Below are positions 39,761-51,700 of a DNA stretch of 64,000 nt, piece after piece (position 1 is the first letter of the stretch; the number at the start of each line of letters is the position of its first letter). The translations under genes were made by a program, and so were the position numbers. The DNA comes from Oscheius sp. JU75 (Eukaryota > Nematoda > Chromadorea > Rhabditida > Rhabditidae). The stretch spans positions 868,001 through 932,000 of the forward strand of contig JASJZC010000007.1 in assembly GCA_037178855.1 (NCBI GenBank), in the 5' to 3' direction. A model generated the notes under the pieces. The model did no database searches, had not been told where the DNA came from, and saw only the letters and a list, made by a program, of their open reading frames with translations.

Positions 39761-40261
39761 CTGAAAAACATTTTTATGATGGATACTTTAACAAAATTTG
39801 GGGATTCTTTCCTTCAGTTTCATCGAGTTTTTGTTTTAAGCTCTTTTCTCTTTTAATTTCCTGTAGCGAATCGTTTCTAATCTATGCTAGACCATTTCCT
39901 GCGGTCACTTTGAGCAAACATGACGTACTCGAGAAAAACTGTCCACGCGGTGTTAGTAAGCTTGACCCAGTTTTTCCTGCAATCAATCATTCTTTTCTTC
40001 TAAACACTTATTGAAAACACTAATATGTTTTGAGAGTTGTAAAAAGTTTTTAACTTTGTTTCGTTTAGCTGCCAGGCATGCTTATAATTTGGTAATCCTT
40101 TCGTAATGTCAGCGCCACTTTACTCACTCCACTATAAATACTCCAAAATTTATCAAAAATGTAAGGAACTTTCAGACACTTTTACCCTTTCTACCTTAGT
40201 TATCAGTTCCCTGCAGCCCAGAAAGGCTGACAAAAGACCGACAATAGATAAGGCTACCTAT

Positions 40262-42032
40262 ATGGTCGTCCGATTGCGGTCACTAGTCACTTTGACTCGA
40301 TACTGCTGCCATCTCGCTATGGCTCCTCAAGGTCTGATTCTTTTCATGTTTTCAACACTACTAATTTAGGCGCTAAAATTGCTGTGAATAACTACACTGG
40401 AACTGTGGCCAATGCCTCAGAATGTGTGGATTTGCGATCTGACACGGTGACTCTCCCGTCGGCTGGAATGAAACAGGCAATGCTGGAAGCCCCTCTTGGA
40501 GATGATGTCTACAAGGAGGATTCTAGTATTACCAGCCTCGAGAAAAGGTCAGTAATAGTTTATTATCCGCTTGACATTGACATTCAGATGCGCTGAATTG
40601 TTCAAAAAGGAAGATGCCCTATTTGTGGCATCTGGAACTATGGGCAACTTGATTGCAGTGATGGTCCACTGTCAGAGAGGAGATGAAATCATTGGTAAGT
40701 TACGCAAAACTACTTATGAAAAAGATGCTTGCTTCTTACAATTAGAAATTAACAGAAACTTCCAAAATTACCAGTTATATAATTTAAGCGAGTGTCCGGA
40801 CCTTTTTCTAGTTTGCAAAAGTTAAAATTCAGGTGATTTGACAAATCGTAGCAAGTCGAGATAATCGATGATAAAACAAAAAGAAGGATATCTCCGTAAT
40901 CAGGGAGTTTTTCTCTACAATCCCATATCAGAATTCATGGTCGAAAAAAAGGTCAAAGAATTTCAGTTGGACGAACAAACCACATTCATCGCTGGGAGCA
41001 AGGAAACTATGCTCAGCTTGCCGGAGTCAGTGCTACTACACTCTCGGTCAGACCCGATGGAACCATGGATTTGCAGGAGATTGAAGAATCTGTCCGTGTG
41101 ACAGATGACCACATGCCCAACACCAAGCTGATCTGCTTGGAGACTACTCACAACTTTTCTGGTGGAAAAGCTCTCTCTATTGACTATTTGAGGTAAGAAA
41201 TTGCATCCTTTTGTTACCGAAAACTGCAGGAAAGTGAGAAATATTGCTGATAACCACAATTTGGCTGTTCACATTGATGGAGCAAGAATTTACAACGCTG
41301 CTGTGGCTCTGGGAGTCAAGGTAATACGGAAAAGGAAGATTAAAACTAAATTTTACAGGTTTCGGACATTGCTCAATATGCGGACACAGTACAAATGTGC
41401 TTTTCCAAGGGTCTTGGAGCTCCTATCGGCTCAATCATAGTTGGAACACATGAGTTTGTGCAAAAGGCCAGACGGCAAAGAAAAGCTCTGGGAGGAGGTT
41501 GGCGTCAAGCTGGAATGTTGGCTGCTGCTGCTGAATACGCTCTGGATCATGCCGATGAGACCATCAACAATGACCACGCAAGAGCCAAGGATCTGGCTCA
41601 CGGAATCAACACTTTGACTCCGGAACACTTGAAAAGCAAGCTTTTTGCTGTAGAGGATGGCTTAACCAACATTGTCATTGTTCACTGCAAAGAGCCTTTC
41701 AGTCCCATCCAGGTAGGACGTCTTGTTTTTTTACCGGGCGATGGTAAAATTAAGTACCCGAGTCAGATCGCCACTATATAAAATTCCGTCCATTTGTATC
41801 TAAAAACACTTTGATAATCGTAATAAGTGGAGACTTTCAGTTTAGATTCTTTGTCTACCAACAACGTTTGCACGATTCTCATTTCCAGGTCAAAGACTTT
41901 TTCTTGGAGAGAAAGGTCCTCATCATGACTTTCGACGAAACTCGTCTCCGCATCGTCGTCAACAATGGTGTCAACGACGACGGCATTCAAAAAGTTCTCA
42001 GTGTTTTTGAGGAGTTTGTCAAATCTCATTAA
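40262..42032 (+). CDS. L-threonine aldolase (PLP-dependent), about 389 aa
   Basis: Seven exons joined by phase: 40262-40331, 40370-40547, 40588-40694, 40967-41192, 41230-41320, 41359-41712, 41889-42032. The enzyme splits L-threonine to glycine and acetaldehyde using pyridoxal phosphate. Family blocks: [89 protein letters not shown] and [17 protein letters not shown], where the Lys of SKGLGAP is the cofactor lysine. The start at 40262 gives a basic, Arg-rich leader ([16 protein letters not shown]) like a mitochondrial presequence; the ATGs at 40319 and 40106 are alternatives. The gene lies opposite the MIOS-like gene, inside its presumed intron. Confidence 0.93.
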
Positions 42033-42096
42033 TTCTATGCTTATAGCTTGTTATGCTGTCTAATATACAGCTAAAATAATTGGTGAAAACACTCAC

Positions 42097-43494
42097 TGAT
42101 GTGCTAAACTGATGACAGGTCTGTGTGTTGAGTCGTCCGATGTATTTCGAGTTTTTGGTAGTGTAGAAAAGTTGATAAGGGTCTCGTGGATGCCAACGAA
42201 GAGTTGAAATTCCTGCCTCAGCGACACTCTCGTGAACATCGTATTCATAAATAGGACAGGCGAGTTTGCGAACATCAAAAAGGGATACTCCTGATCTTCC
42301 CATATGTTCTGTGGACACGGCAAGGAGAGAATCTCTGCAAGGAAAGGTATGGAGAGAAGTCAACAAAAAGTGTACCGGAACTTGCAAGGAGCCAGAAGTT
42401 GGCAGCTGTACGGAAGGAACAGAGTCCTGGGACATTTTTCCTTGTCTCGGAGATCAAGAACACGTAGACTGTTGCTTGAAGATATCATGAGCTGTCCACT
42501 GTCATACCTGAAAAATATATCGGCTGTAATTTTTGTAGCCCCACCATTATATGTAAACTCTCATGCCAGGCAAAAAGATTGATGAGGACTCACCATCCCC
42601 ACTTGACATCCCAGATTCTCTCCTTCGTTTGAAATTTGGCCAGAACAGTCGCTTTTTCTACGTTGCGTTGCCTTGCAAGATCCAAGACCACCATTTCCTC
42701 CCTTTGCTGGTCACAGCTAAAACATTATATTTTGAAACGAACTGCAAAATGACTCACTTGACATAATAACAGCCTGCCAAGCCGGTATCCATCTGATTGT
42801 AGGCTACTTTACAAACAGGATAGTTGTTTTCCGTCGTGTATACATGCTTTTGTTCATACAATTTGCTGCAAATGGTAATTGTGCGGTCAAGACCGTAGCA
42901 CTTACTCTGCTGGATCATATGATGTTTTTACCAGATTTAGATATCCGTTATAGGTTCCGTAAAGAGAGTAATTTTGGGTTTCTGAGAACTCTATCGAAGT
43001 AATACTGTCGTCGGACTCATTATGGATACAATTGAACTTGTACACTTCTCTTCTCCCTTTGTCTACGAGCTCAATCCCGTTTTTGATCCGGAGAAGCTGC
43101 AAAATAAAACTGTTCTTTTTTGAAGATCACGGAAAGAGAAAAAAGCTTCCTAGACAGATCATCCGGTTATCAAAATGATCGAAAAACAAATGTTAAGATT
43201 ACCTCGAATGTGCCTTCCTTATTTCCATAGAAAATTTCCACTACATCGTCTTTGAGATATCTAATATTTGGATCGACACTAAAAACCATAAATCTCTTAA
43301 AAAGTATATAAGAAACAAACTAGCTGTCTTCGTACTCTCTACTTTGTGCAAACTTGAGACCATAGACGTCCTCATGGTCAGAAAAGGCCTCCTCGTCGGT
43401 TGTAGAGCTTGCCGAAGAATGATCCTCGTCTTCTCTACCAAATATTTGGTCTAGAATGTCTTCATTAGACGTCGAGGTAGGAGCGTCGTCCATC
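42097..43494 (-). CDS. WD40 exons, likely N-terminal part of the MIOS-like gene
   Basis: The start at 43494 begins an acidic leader (MDDAPTSTSNEDILDQIFGR). Six or more exons follow: SYVDPNIRYLKDDVVEIFYG, SITSIEFSETQNYSLYGTYN, CKVAYNQMDTGLAGCYYV, ERIWDVKWGWYDSGQLMISS, RVLDLRDKEK, GRSGVSLFDVRKLACPIYEY and ISTLRWHPRDPYQLFYTTKN. These are WD40 propeller blades and the last ones resemble MIOS (LFDVRK...LRWHP). After TCHQFSTS there is a perfect GTGAGT donor at phase 0, and the exon at 39760 starts at phase 0. If that donor is not used, the frame runs on to a stop at 42019. A separate short WD40 gene is the alternative. The 3' part overlaps the end of the threonine aldolase gene only if unspliced. 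Confidence 0.65.
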
Positions 43495-44459
43495 TATTCA
43501 CATGCCATTTAGATTTGCTCTAAGCTGAAAGAAGGGCCTTTTAGTAAAAATATCGATTTCAGAAGAGAGACGGAGATGAGTCAAGCCAAAAGATAATCGA
43601 TGTCTGAAGCAATCACTTTAATATTCTGAACCATGACGTGTTTCGGATGAGAAACAAGGTTATAAAGCAGCTAATGCAGCAATAGCGAAAGAGTTTTTTG
43701 CCCATTTACATATAGTGAAGGCACAATAACAGAAAATTTGATCGTGGGAGGTTACTTAAATTGATGTTACGAGCCGAGACGAGATAGAAAGATTATACAC
43801 GGCTTTCCATAGAAAATGAGCACAAAAGATGTCGTACCAGGGAGAGGTACCAACAACTGCTCTTCCAAAAGGAACTGAACTTTTGAACTCTGTTCCTTTT
43901 GTACAAGAAAAACACAAGAAAACAGCTGTTACATTAAATAGCAGCACAATACAAATTTTTGCTAGACAACACTTGCTCTATTTTCAAGAAAACAGTCTAG
44001 TTAGTGGTAATCTCCTCTAAGGATTTGTGTCTAATCAAAATAATGTTGTTCCAAGAAATATGCATTCGTAAATGCTCAGACAAATATAAAACAAGCGTTT
44101 GCCGGCAAGCTAGCATTATTTAAACACACCGGCTGGCAAAATGCCTGGACGCAAAATTGCGACAACCTCACACTGGCTGCACCCTGCACAAAACGATCAT
44201 GACAGTTTCTATCTTCTGAAAAGCTGGCTGAGACAGCAATAGTTATTTTGTGCAAGGTAATAAACAAAAATATAAGATTTCTTGAAAGCATTTGGAATTA
44301 GCTGAGCGCTTCTTCAAGAAGTGACGTCATTTGCGCGTGAACCAGAAAAGAATCTGAAGAGGAGCAAAAGATTCTATGCTGAGGACTGTGCGATACAGAT
44401 GAGCAAATTTTGATGCTTTATTAAGTCAAAAACATAATAGATGGCCACAGGGCGAAAGT
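43495..44459. other. spacer, with a possible small Cys-rich secreted frame at 44076-44291 (-)
   Basis: Mostly intergenic. A 71-codon minus frame from 44291 starts with a hydrophobic leader (MLSRNLIFLFITLHKITIAV) and then has four or five Cys (DRNCHDRF; FCVQAFCQPVCLN). It has no introns, family match or known neighbour, so it may be chance. Confidence 0.25.
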
Positions 44460-45683
44460 TTATCCGCAGAAACCTTCAGAGCACATGACTCCCATGCGGT
44501 CGTTGGGCTGAGGAATGAGGTCGTCGGCTACCATGACTCTGAAACAAGTGTTTTTTAGTACGCTATCCATTAGCATTGACCGTGGCAAATCTCCTGTGTT
44601 TTCACAATCAAAATTCTAGGCACATCCAAGGTTAAGTTGTCACCTAATACTGGCAATAAATCCTGCGGATTGTACAAAGACTATTGCACTTTGGTAGTAG
44701 AGAGATTGGTCAAACTTCGAACCATTGCGTCCTACCTGGATGGGACTGAAAGGCTTTTTGCAATGAACAATGACTTTTTGGAAGTGAAGCAGTTTGTCAA
44801 TTGACACACAGCTTGGTTCAGGTATCCCTGTATGTCTTCGACCGCAGCCACCCCGTACGATCTTGCTTGCCAGAGCAATTGATTATCCAGCGCTGTCTCT
44901 TAGCTGTTGGATTTGAAACATTGGGCTAAGGTACGAAAGGGATTCTGACCATAGCTAGACTATTTGTTATCAATCAAAACTTTTGGATTAGCTTTCGGGG
45001 GTTATCCGTGAAGGCGAAAAGCAATCATTTTGTTGTCAAACTAGAAACTTCTACAAGTTTTTGAGCATGAACTCACCGAACCCATCCGTTTCCGAGGAAT
45101 TTGGCCGTCGTGTTCTTTCCTTCTACCCATTTGTCATCCTTCCAGGCCATAGTCTTGATCATCCACGGCTTTCCGTCACAGTTTTTTGAATCCACCTAAA
45201 GTCTTCTGAGTTCTCTGGTGACGGTAGCCTCACCATCATGTGCATTTTTTCTCCTGGGTTCTCGAAGATAACGGGCTTGGATTCAAGACCGGCAGAAGGG
45301 ACGCTGATCTCAGCACGGAACTGTAAACAATAAGTTATTAAGCTATTTGAGTACTAGTCACTGATAAAATAGTTCTGATCTCAAGCGCCATTCTCAATTT
45401 TTGTTACCCAAGTGCACAGAAAAGAGTGATGCATGGGGAAACTGAAATTGAGCTATGTTTAACAAAGCCTTAGAACAGATCTACATGAAATTGTTGCACT
45501 TCTTTCTTGGCACAAAATGCATATTAGCTTGGACACTAAAACGTGTTTTCATCGGAAGAAAGACAAAAAACTTGAGCTCACCTTTTGAGTAGTTTTCGAC
45601 TCAACAATCATTTTTATTTTGCATGGCAGCTGAGCAGAAATAGCAGCAACGCAAACAGCCAGAACAGCTACTCTTAGCGACAT
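44460..45683 (-). CDS. small secreted protein, about 128 aa, family unknown
   Basis: Exons: 45683-45582, from 45320, a third after a 38-nt intron near 45230, and the last ending at 44460. The signal peptide is clear (MSLRVAVLAVCVAAISAQLP). The mature part is short with paired Cys (LPCKIK; KNCDGK; MCSEGFCG), a Trp-rich middle (KPWMIKTMAWKDDKWVEG) and an NTT glycosylation site. The fold may be a small beta sandwich, but I recognise no family and claim no activity. A TTTATT (AATAAA on the minus strand) near 44416 fits its polyadenylation. Confidence 0.8.
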
Positions 45684-46319
45684 CTTCTTCTCTCCGTCGA
45701 CGAAAACAGTGCAACCGTCCCCATTTGTAGTAAGCGCACTATCTCTCCCTGACACACTGATCCAGATTAGGATGCGGACATCTTGCACGTATTGTTCCAC
45801 CCGCGTTTGTGTGTATAAGATCGTTTATTGGATAAATACTGGTGTGATTACCCGACAGGTAGAGCATATGCAGGTGGAGTCAATTATGAACGATTTTGTT
45901 AAAGCAGGGACATAAACAAACGAAAACAACGGTGCCATAGGTAGGTACAAATTTTTTTTTTTAAAGATGAGTAGTGCATGGTGCCTTCAAAGGAACAGTG
46001 GTTTCATCCATGTCTTTCTCCTCCTTCTGGTAGTACTTGTCAAAAAGCACCGTTCTGAAAAGGTGCTACCATAGACCCTCTAATTGAAGTGTTAACAAAG
46101 TAGTAAACTCACTGGTTCATAGCGCGCCTCAGGAGCAAGTTTTTAAAATTGGTCAAGAGTAATGCTGTGAAAGGCTGTTATTAGGCGTTTTTTGCTATTC
46201 CTTTTTTTTTGCTATTACACCAAATTGTTAGTTTTGACGAGAGCATTTGAAAACTCTGCTTGATAATTCGTGCCAAACCCTACAATTACCCTCTTTACAA
46301 TTGAGGCATCAGGATTAAT
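45684..46319. other. intergenic upstream of the secreted-protein gene
   Basis: Promoter side of the secreted gene. A 68-codon frame here has no supporting features. T runs near 45950 and 46200. Confidence 0.45.
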
Positions 46320-46440
46320 CGAGTTATGTCTCGCTCTAGAAGCAAAATCGCACAAAACGGCCAATCACAGTTGTAAAGACATCGACAGCTACAACATTAC
46401 TCTTGAGCAATTTTAAAACCTTGCTTCTTAGACGCGAACC
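46320..46440 (+). repeat. fold-back repeat R1, copy 1
   Basis: Diverged copy of the R1 family: GAGTTATGTCTCGCTCTAGA, AAGCAAAATCGCACAAAACG, AGCTACAAC and CTTGCTTCTTAGACGCG in the family order. Confidence 0.7.
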
Positions 46441-46619
46441 GGTGAATTTACTACATTGCTAGCGCTTCGATTAGAGGGTATACGGTAGCAAGGTAATAAA
46501 AAGAAGTAGAAAATGGGAGACAAAGGAGTACTGCTTGAGGAATTTCCCTTTCTAACTCTATGACGGCTATATCGTGATGGAGCTGAGTTTAACCGGAGTT
46601 GAAGTAGTTTTCAGTCAAA

Positions 46620-47405
46620 AGAATTCTCAAAGTTTTGTAATTCGAAAAGCACATCTCTCCTCTGACTTTCGTCCCGGATCCCATTTTTGCAACATTTGCA
46701 AAGGCTACTGCGCAAGAGGTAAACTTTATTGGTTTTTCAGTTCATGCTGAATTATTTTTCAGACAAGAAAAACCATAACTTTACGAAACAATATGAAGCA
46801 ATCGTTTTCAGCTGCTCTGTTTGTTCATAAGACCATCACTCAGAAACAAATTGAAAATACATCTGACAACTAAAAGCTGCCCTGGCGAAGTCATTGAAGC
46901 ACCTAGAGAATCATATGCTGCTGAATGGTGCGAGAAATGCTTTAGAAAGAAAAAAAATAAGCATAACGCTGAGTGGGAGCCTGCCTTGAAAGATCAAAGA
47001 AAGTAGATTATCGAGAAGGCGACAATATCTAGCAAAAGACCAATTCCCAGCAGTAAAGATCAACAGTCAGTGGATAAACCAAGGTTTTTCGAAAGTTTTA
47101 AAACAATGTAAATAGTTTAGAATCATCACAGAAGTCTCAAAAGTTCGCCGAGGCAAGCAGGTCGAGACCCCAGCTCCGGTAAAGCAAAAAGAGAAACAGC
47201 AAAAGGATACCCAATTTGAGAGTATACCAGAATACCAGCTAATGATCATTAGGCTTAAAAAAAACAACCGATAATGGAGGAAATTGAGCCAAAAGAAGAA
47301 ATCATTAGTGAAAAAATGAGAAAAGTTTCCCGCAAAAAAAGGAAGCCAAAAAATAGTGAAAAGAAGGAAAGCAGTATGGATATGTTCATGACTCAAAACC
47401 ACTAA
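46620..47405 (+). pseudogene. decayed C2H2-type zinc-finger gene
   Basis: The plus strand reads FRPGSHFCNICKGYCARD, a GTAAAC...TTTTTCAG intron, then KKNHNFTKQYEAIVFSCSVC, after which a one-base shift is needed to continue as IRPSLRNKLKIHLTTKSC and AAEWCEKCFRKKKNKH. The Cys and His spacing suggests zinc-finger units. Downstream Lys/Ser-rich sequence is open only in pieces, with stops between. No start exon was found. I read it as a relic of a zinc-finger gene. Confidence 0.5.
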
Positions 47406-48376
47406 GAAATAAGCTCATAATTTCCGGTGCTTCTTGACGAGTGAAGATAAAAGAGAGCAAATATAAGAGACAGCCATCTTCAAGGGCGGCAGAAACCCGA
47501 ACTCATGGGAGTAAGGTGTTAAAATTGAGAGAAGCTTTGATATGTTAGAGGAGAATCGGCTTGTCGAAAATGCTCATATATTGGTGGCAATATTCTGAAC
47601 ACCTTCTTGCATTTTCAACCCTTCTATTGATCTATATTATCTGGCCATCGCTACCGAGATGAATTTTCCAGAAAAAAAATCGAGTCCCGTAAATAATCTA
47701 GCGCAGAAATGGGAGTTTTAATAATGCTTCCTTAGTGTTCACTGGTTTGTTTGGATCTCATAAAACATTTGCAACGCCAGAATATCGTCTAGACAGAATG
47801 TAGCGCTCTTCTAGCAGATACTTTTTTAAATTTCTCATTAGCAATCTTCCCATCATCCAATGCCCATAAAAGCCACCTTTCTGTCCCCATTTTCTACCAT
47901 TTCAACCATGAAACTCCCGAATGCTTTCTTTATCCTCTTCATCGTGAGTCTCCCTTCCATCTCTTTTCAGAAAAAATCAGTTTTTGCCTTGAGCTCTCTC
48001 AAGTTTGTGTCTACCATGTCAGGCGTGAAGCTGGCTTTCAAAACAATAAGATAGTTCATTACGTGCACCTCACCTAAGGGAAACTGTCCGAAGGAGGCCT
48101 CACGTATCTGTTTTCGCCGACCCAGCGGAGATCAGACCTGTCGTTGCGCCTTGTAAAGAAAATAAAACTTCGACCTCATCACTTCTGTAATGGTGATGAA
48201 GTTAGCTTTTTGATTTGATCATCGTAGGATTACGGGCACAGCAATCCTTGTTTTCAATAACGCCGTTTTTCCAAGGGCTAGTCTGGTTAGACTTGATTTT
48301 CACACCCATATAAGTTCACGTTATCGGTTTAAGTCTTTCTAATCTTAGAACGTCATAGAACGCCCCCTCTAACCCT
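47406..48376. other. intergenic, clec cluster upstream region
   Basis: No gene supported. A 64-codon frame at 47860-48054 begins with a hydrophobic run but has no exon partners. Confidence 0.45.
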
Positions 48377-48384
48377 TATATAAG
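48377..48384 (+). promoter_or_regulatory. TATA-like box of clec gene A
   Basis: TATATAAG lies 39 bp before the first ATG, a normal distance if the mRNA starts almost at the coding region. Confidence 0.45.
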
Positions 48385-48415
48385 AAGGAAGGTTTTTTAT
48401 CTTTGATCATTTGAG

Positions 48416-50790
48416 ATGTCTCTATCTCTTCCTTTTTTTGTCTTTCTCTTTGTCAGCGTTTTTGGCTCTTGTCCGTCTGGAACCATCTACGAGAGCTATT
48501 TCAACAAGTAGGCTTTCCTTTGAGGATTTTTTAAGTAGAATTTCAGATGCTACAAGTTGATCGTCGAGCCCTCTCCTTTTCTAGCAGCTGAGCAGCAATG
48601 CATTGCTCTTGGAGGCAATCTAGTCACGATCAGCAGTGACTTTGAGAACTATTTCGTTTCTGGCATTGCAGCTCATGGTAATTCGGGTCCCTCCTATTGG
48701 ATTGGAGCTAATTTACTCCTGTCTTCTAGTTGGACATGGACTAATAATCATGACTTCAAGTACAGCAATTGGGCAGCTCAGCAGCCCAGTGAAATGAGTG
48801 CTAGTCGTTGTGGGGCTGTCCAATATATGGATAACACATGGCTGTGAGTTTTTGCCCTTTCTGCTGTAGAATAGTCAAAAGTTTAGACATTCAAACTGCA
48901 CTACGTCATTACCATTTGTCTGCAGTATTGATCCGAACCATGTGGCTATGACTAGCTGTCCTCCTCTACCCACTCCAGCTCCAGGTGTACCGACTGCCGC
49001 CAGCTCTTGTCAAAGTATTTACTTAGTACTTTTAATGCTTGCGAATCTGTTAGAATCTTTTTAGAAGGACGAGATAAACACCACTGTTAGTTTTGTTCTT
49101 GGTCATACTAGGGGCTTACGGTAAATACGAAAATCGATTGCAACTGATGACTAACTTTTACCAGAAATCCGCTCACTACGTGATAAGAAGGAAACTGTCT
49201 AAGCCGATGATCTTTTGAAAGAGACAGTGCAATTTTCCGAAGGGAGGCAATGCCTAAAAAAAACTACCTGACGGATTTGGCAGAAATTTTGCAGGTTGAT
49301 ACGTCCCACGGGTCCCGACTTTAGATTGACTTGGCTTCCTTTAAATAGGGCTGCACTGTGGGACAAAAACAGACACGGTGTCGACCCCGCAAAAATTAGT
49401 AAAAAACGTCATAACTCAGCATCCCGATCAGGAATGGGCGGATTCTCAAAAAAATGCGTTTTACCCGCGGATATGATCCGCCGATCCCTGATCCTGAAAG
49501 AAGCTCAGGCTGAAATTTTTTTCACTTTGAGACGCAAAAGTGTTATGGCTATTATTTTTGAGTAGATGTGACACTTTACAGCACAATCAAAACGTGTAGC
49601 TGTCGGTTTTGACGCGGAGGAAAGACGGTGGTGTAAAAAATGCTCGGTAGAAAGCGTTTGGGAGACAGCAATAGACACAGGTAGACTTCATAAAAAGGGA
49701 AGACAAAAAAAAACAGGTGGTCTGGACGGAGTCCAAGAGCGGAAAGCTCAAAAGCGACATCTGTTCTGACATATCTCTCTTTCCGATTCAGCCCAATTGA
49801 ATTTGCGCTTTGGTGGGCATGTATATGTTACAGTTGGAATTGAACATCCGTTGGTATTAAACGCAACTAGTTGAAATTGAACGTTCTATACAAACTAGTT
49901 GGGTTCAATACCAACGGATGTTCAACTCCAACTGCAACATATATAAACAATATTTCTAGACAACGTTTAATCTTGTCTTAGGTGTAGCGCCACTCAACTG
50001 CCCTCCGCAGCTTCCTTCTTCAACCTGCCCTGTTTGCCCTTGTTCAAGTATGCTACCGAATTTCAGCTAAAAAAAGCTGGTTTTTAGAAAATGCAACATG
50101 TCCGGACGGCTACAGTCTGTTTCTTGGAGATTGCACCTGCATCAAGGTTAGTCCAAAACTTTCTCCAAAACACATTTACGCAGACACTTGATGTGAGCTG
50201 TTCCTACGATGACTGTTCCAAACTGTGCGAGAAAGAAAACGCAACGATGGCAATGCCTAAAACAGCTGAGAAGGAAGACTTCTTAAAAGCGCATATGGGG
50301 TATGGATGCCCATGGATTGGACTGATCTGTCCAACCGCAAACAGAACAGAATGCCATTGGGTGGATGGCACGCCACTGAAAGGATATCAGGACTTCGTAG
50401 AAGGTAGTTCTGGCTCTAGAAGCAAGATCGCAAAAAACGCTCACTTACAAAGTTGTAGAGGGAATCTAGGGTTACATCTTTGCTTTTGATCTATTTTAAA
50501 AATCTTGCTCTTGGGGCGCGCTATGGCTCGTTGAAGTGACTATAGAGAACTGAGGTATTTCAGATTGGGAGTGGAAAGGACCTCATACGTATATGTGCTC
50601 AATGTACGATCATCAATGGAGATCTCTTGAAAGTGACACATCAGTCGCTACATATTGTGAAAGGAGTAAGTTTTATTTCATTTTTTGAACTAACGTTCAA
50701 AAATTTCAAGAAGCAATAACTACAACAGCCCTGATTGAAGAGAATCGTGTCCGCCGTCAATTAGAAAAGCAAAGGCAAGAAATGCCATGA
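48416..50790 (+). CDS. C-type lectin, two CTLDs, about 350 aa (clec gene A)
   Basis: Signal peptide MSLSLPFFVFLFVSVFGS, then CTLD1 (YNK-type start CYKLIVEPSPF, WIGANLLLSSSWTW, FKYSNWAAQQPS, LPFVCS), a Cys/Pro linker (SCPPLPTPAPG; CPPQLPSSTCPVC), and CTLD2 (CPDGYSLFLGDCTCIK, PWIGLICPT, CHWVDGTPLKGYQDF, ATYCER). Phase-consistent exons: 48416-48509, from 48548, from 48886, 49982-50048, 50089-50149, 50172-50403, 50575-50667 and 50710-50790. It ends RRQLEKQRQEMP. A secreted, disulfide-rich protein. Classic calcium/sugar EPN or QPD motifs are not obvious, so sugar binding is not assured. Introns contain a palindromic repeat and an R1 repeat. AATAAA near 50829. Confidence 0.85.
49822..49945. repeat. 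palindromic repeat in clec A intron
   Basis: Arms of about 52 bp: TATATGTTACAGTTGGAATT...AACTAGTTG on the left and its imperfect reverse complement CAAACTAGTTGGG...ACATATATA on the right, with a loop of about 17 nt. A hairpin MITE is likely. Confidence 0.7.
50405..50540 (+). repeat. fold-back repeat R1, copy 2 (in clec A intron)
   Basis: Contains GAAGCAAGATCGCAAAAAAC, TTACAAAGTTGTAGAGG, and CTTGGGGCGCGCTATGGCTC in the family order. It fills most of the intron between two CTLD2 exons. Confidence 0.8.
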
Positions 50791-51700
50791 AGAACATGGG
50801 TAGACGACTAGAGATTTCAGTCTCGATAAATAAATCATTGTGAATTCTTGCGGAATTAACGGATATTGATGTTGATTTTTTTCAGCACGCTCGAGTCGAA
50901 TGACTTCTGACTTCTTGCAGCTTTCCGACTAGCATCCCTGGTCCTCTATTGTAGATTTCTGGGCACTCTTAAGTATTTAGTCCTAAGTATGATTCATATA
51001 GATTATCCCGATTTAAAACAGAAATATTCTATTTTTCACATAAGGGATGAGTACTAATTTAAATCGGTTTTAAAACCCGCATAAGAGCATAATCATCGCC
51101 TATTAGTAGGCTGTAGGTAGTCAGAACTGATTTTGACTTGATTTTGAGAAAAATTCAACAGCTCCCCCGATGTGAAAAATTGAAACTTTCGATTTCAAAT
51201 CGAGACATTCTGTACAGTTCATGTTGTTCTAAATACTAAGAAGGCCCCACAAAACCACAGTAGAGCTCCAGGGATGCTAGTCGGAAAGCTGCAGGAAGTC
51301 AACTGTCAATTGGACTCAAAAAAATCAACGTACCCCCTTAAGAGAAAAATGGAAAAACTCGACTTCTTATCGAAGTAATCTAGAAACAGATGATGTTCTA
51401 AATGCCAAATAGGGCTTAGAAAATCGATATAGAGACCTTATCGTTTGAAAAAATAAAAGGATCAAATTTTCAGAATCTATTCACAAAAAAAAGACCAACA
51501 TGCGCCAGCAAACTCTCAATGTCCGTTAATTCAACCAGAATTCGCAATTATTTATTTCTCAAGGCTGAAATATCTGGTTTTCTGGCCCTGCTCTTCACGG
51601 CATTCCTCTTCGTGGTTTTTTCAATAGACGTCTAGCACGATTCTCTTCAATCAGAGCTGCTGTTATTGTCGCTTCTTGAAATTTTTTTTATTCAATTCAG
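50700..51700. repeat. inverted duplication centred near 51.1 kb
   Basis: The left arm (about 50705-51000) covers the last exon and 3' flank of clec A. The right arm (about 51230-51690) repeats it in reverse complement, including GCTTTCCGACTAGCATCCC against GGGATGCTAGTCGGAAAGC, and the exon encoding LIEENR. The spacer is about 230 bp. Confidence 0.8.
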
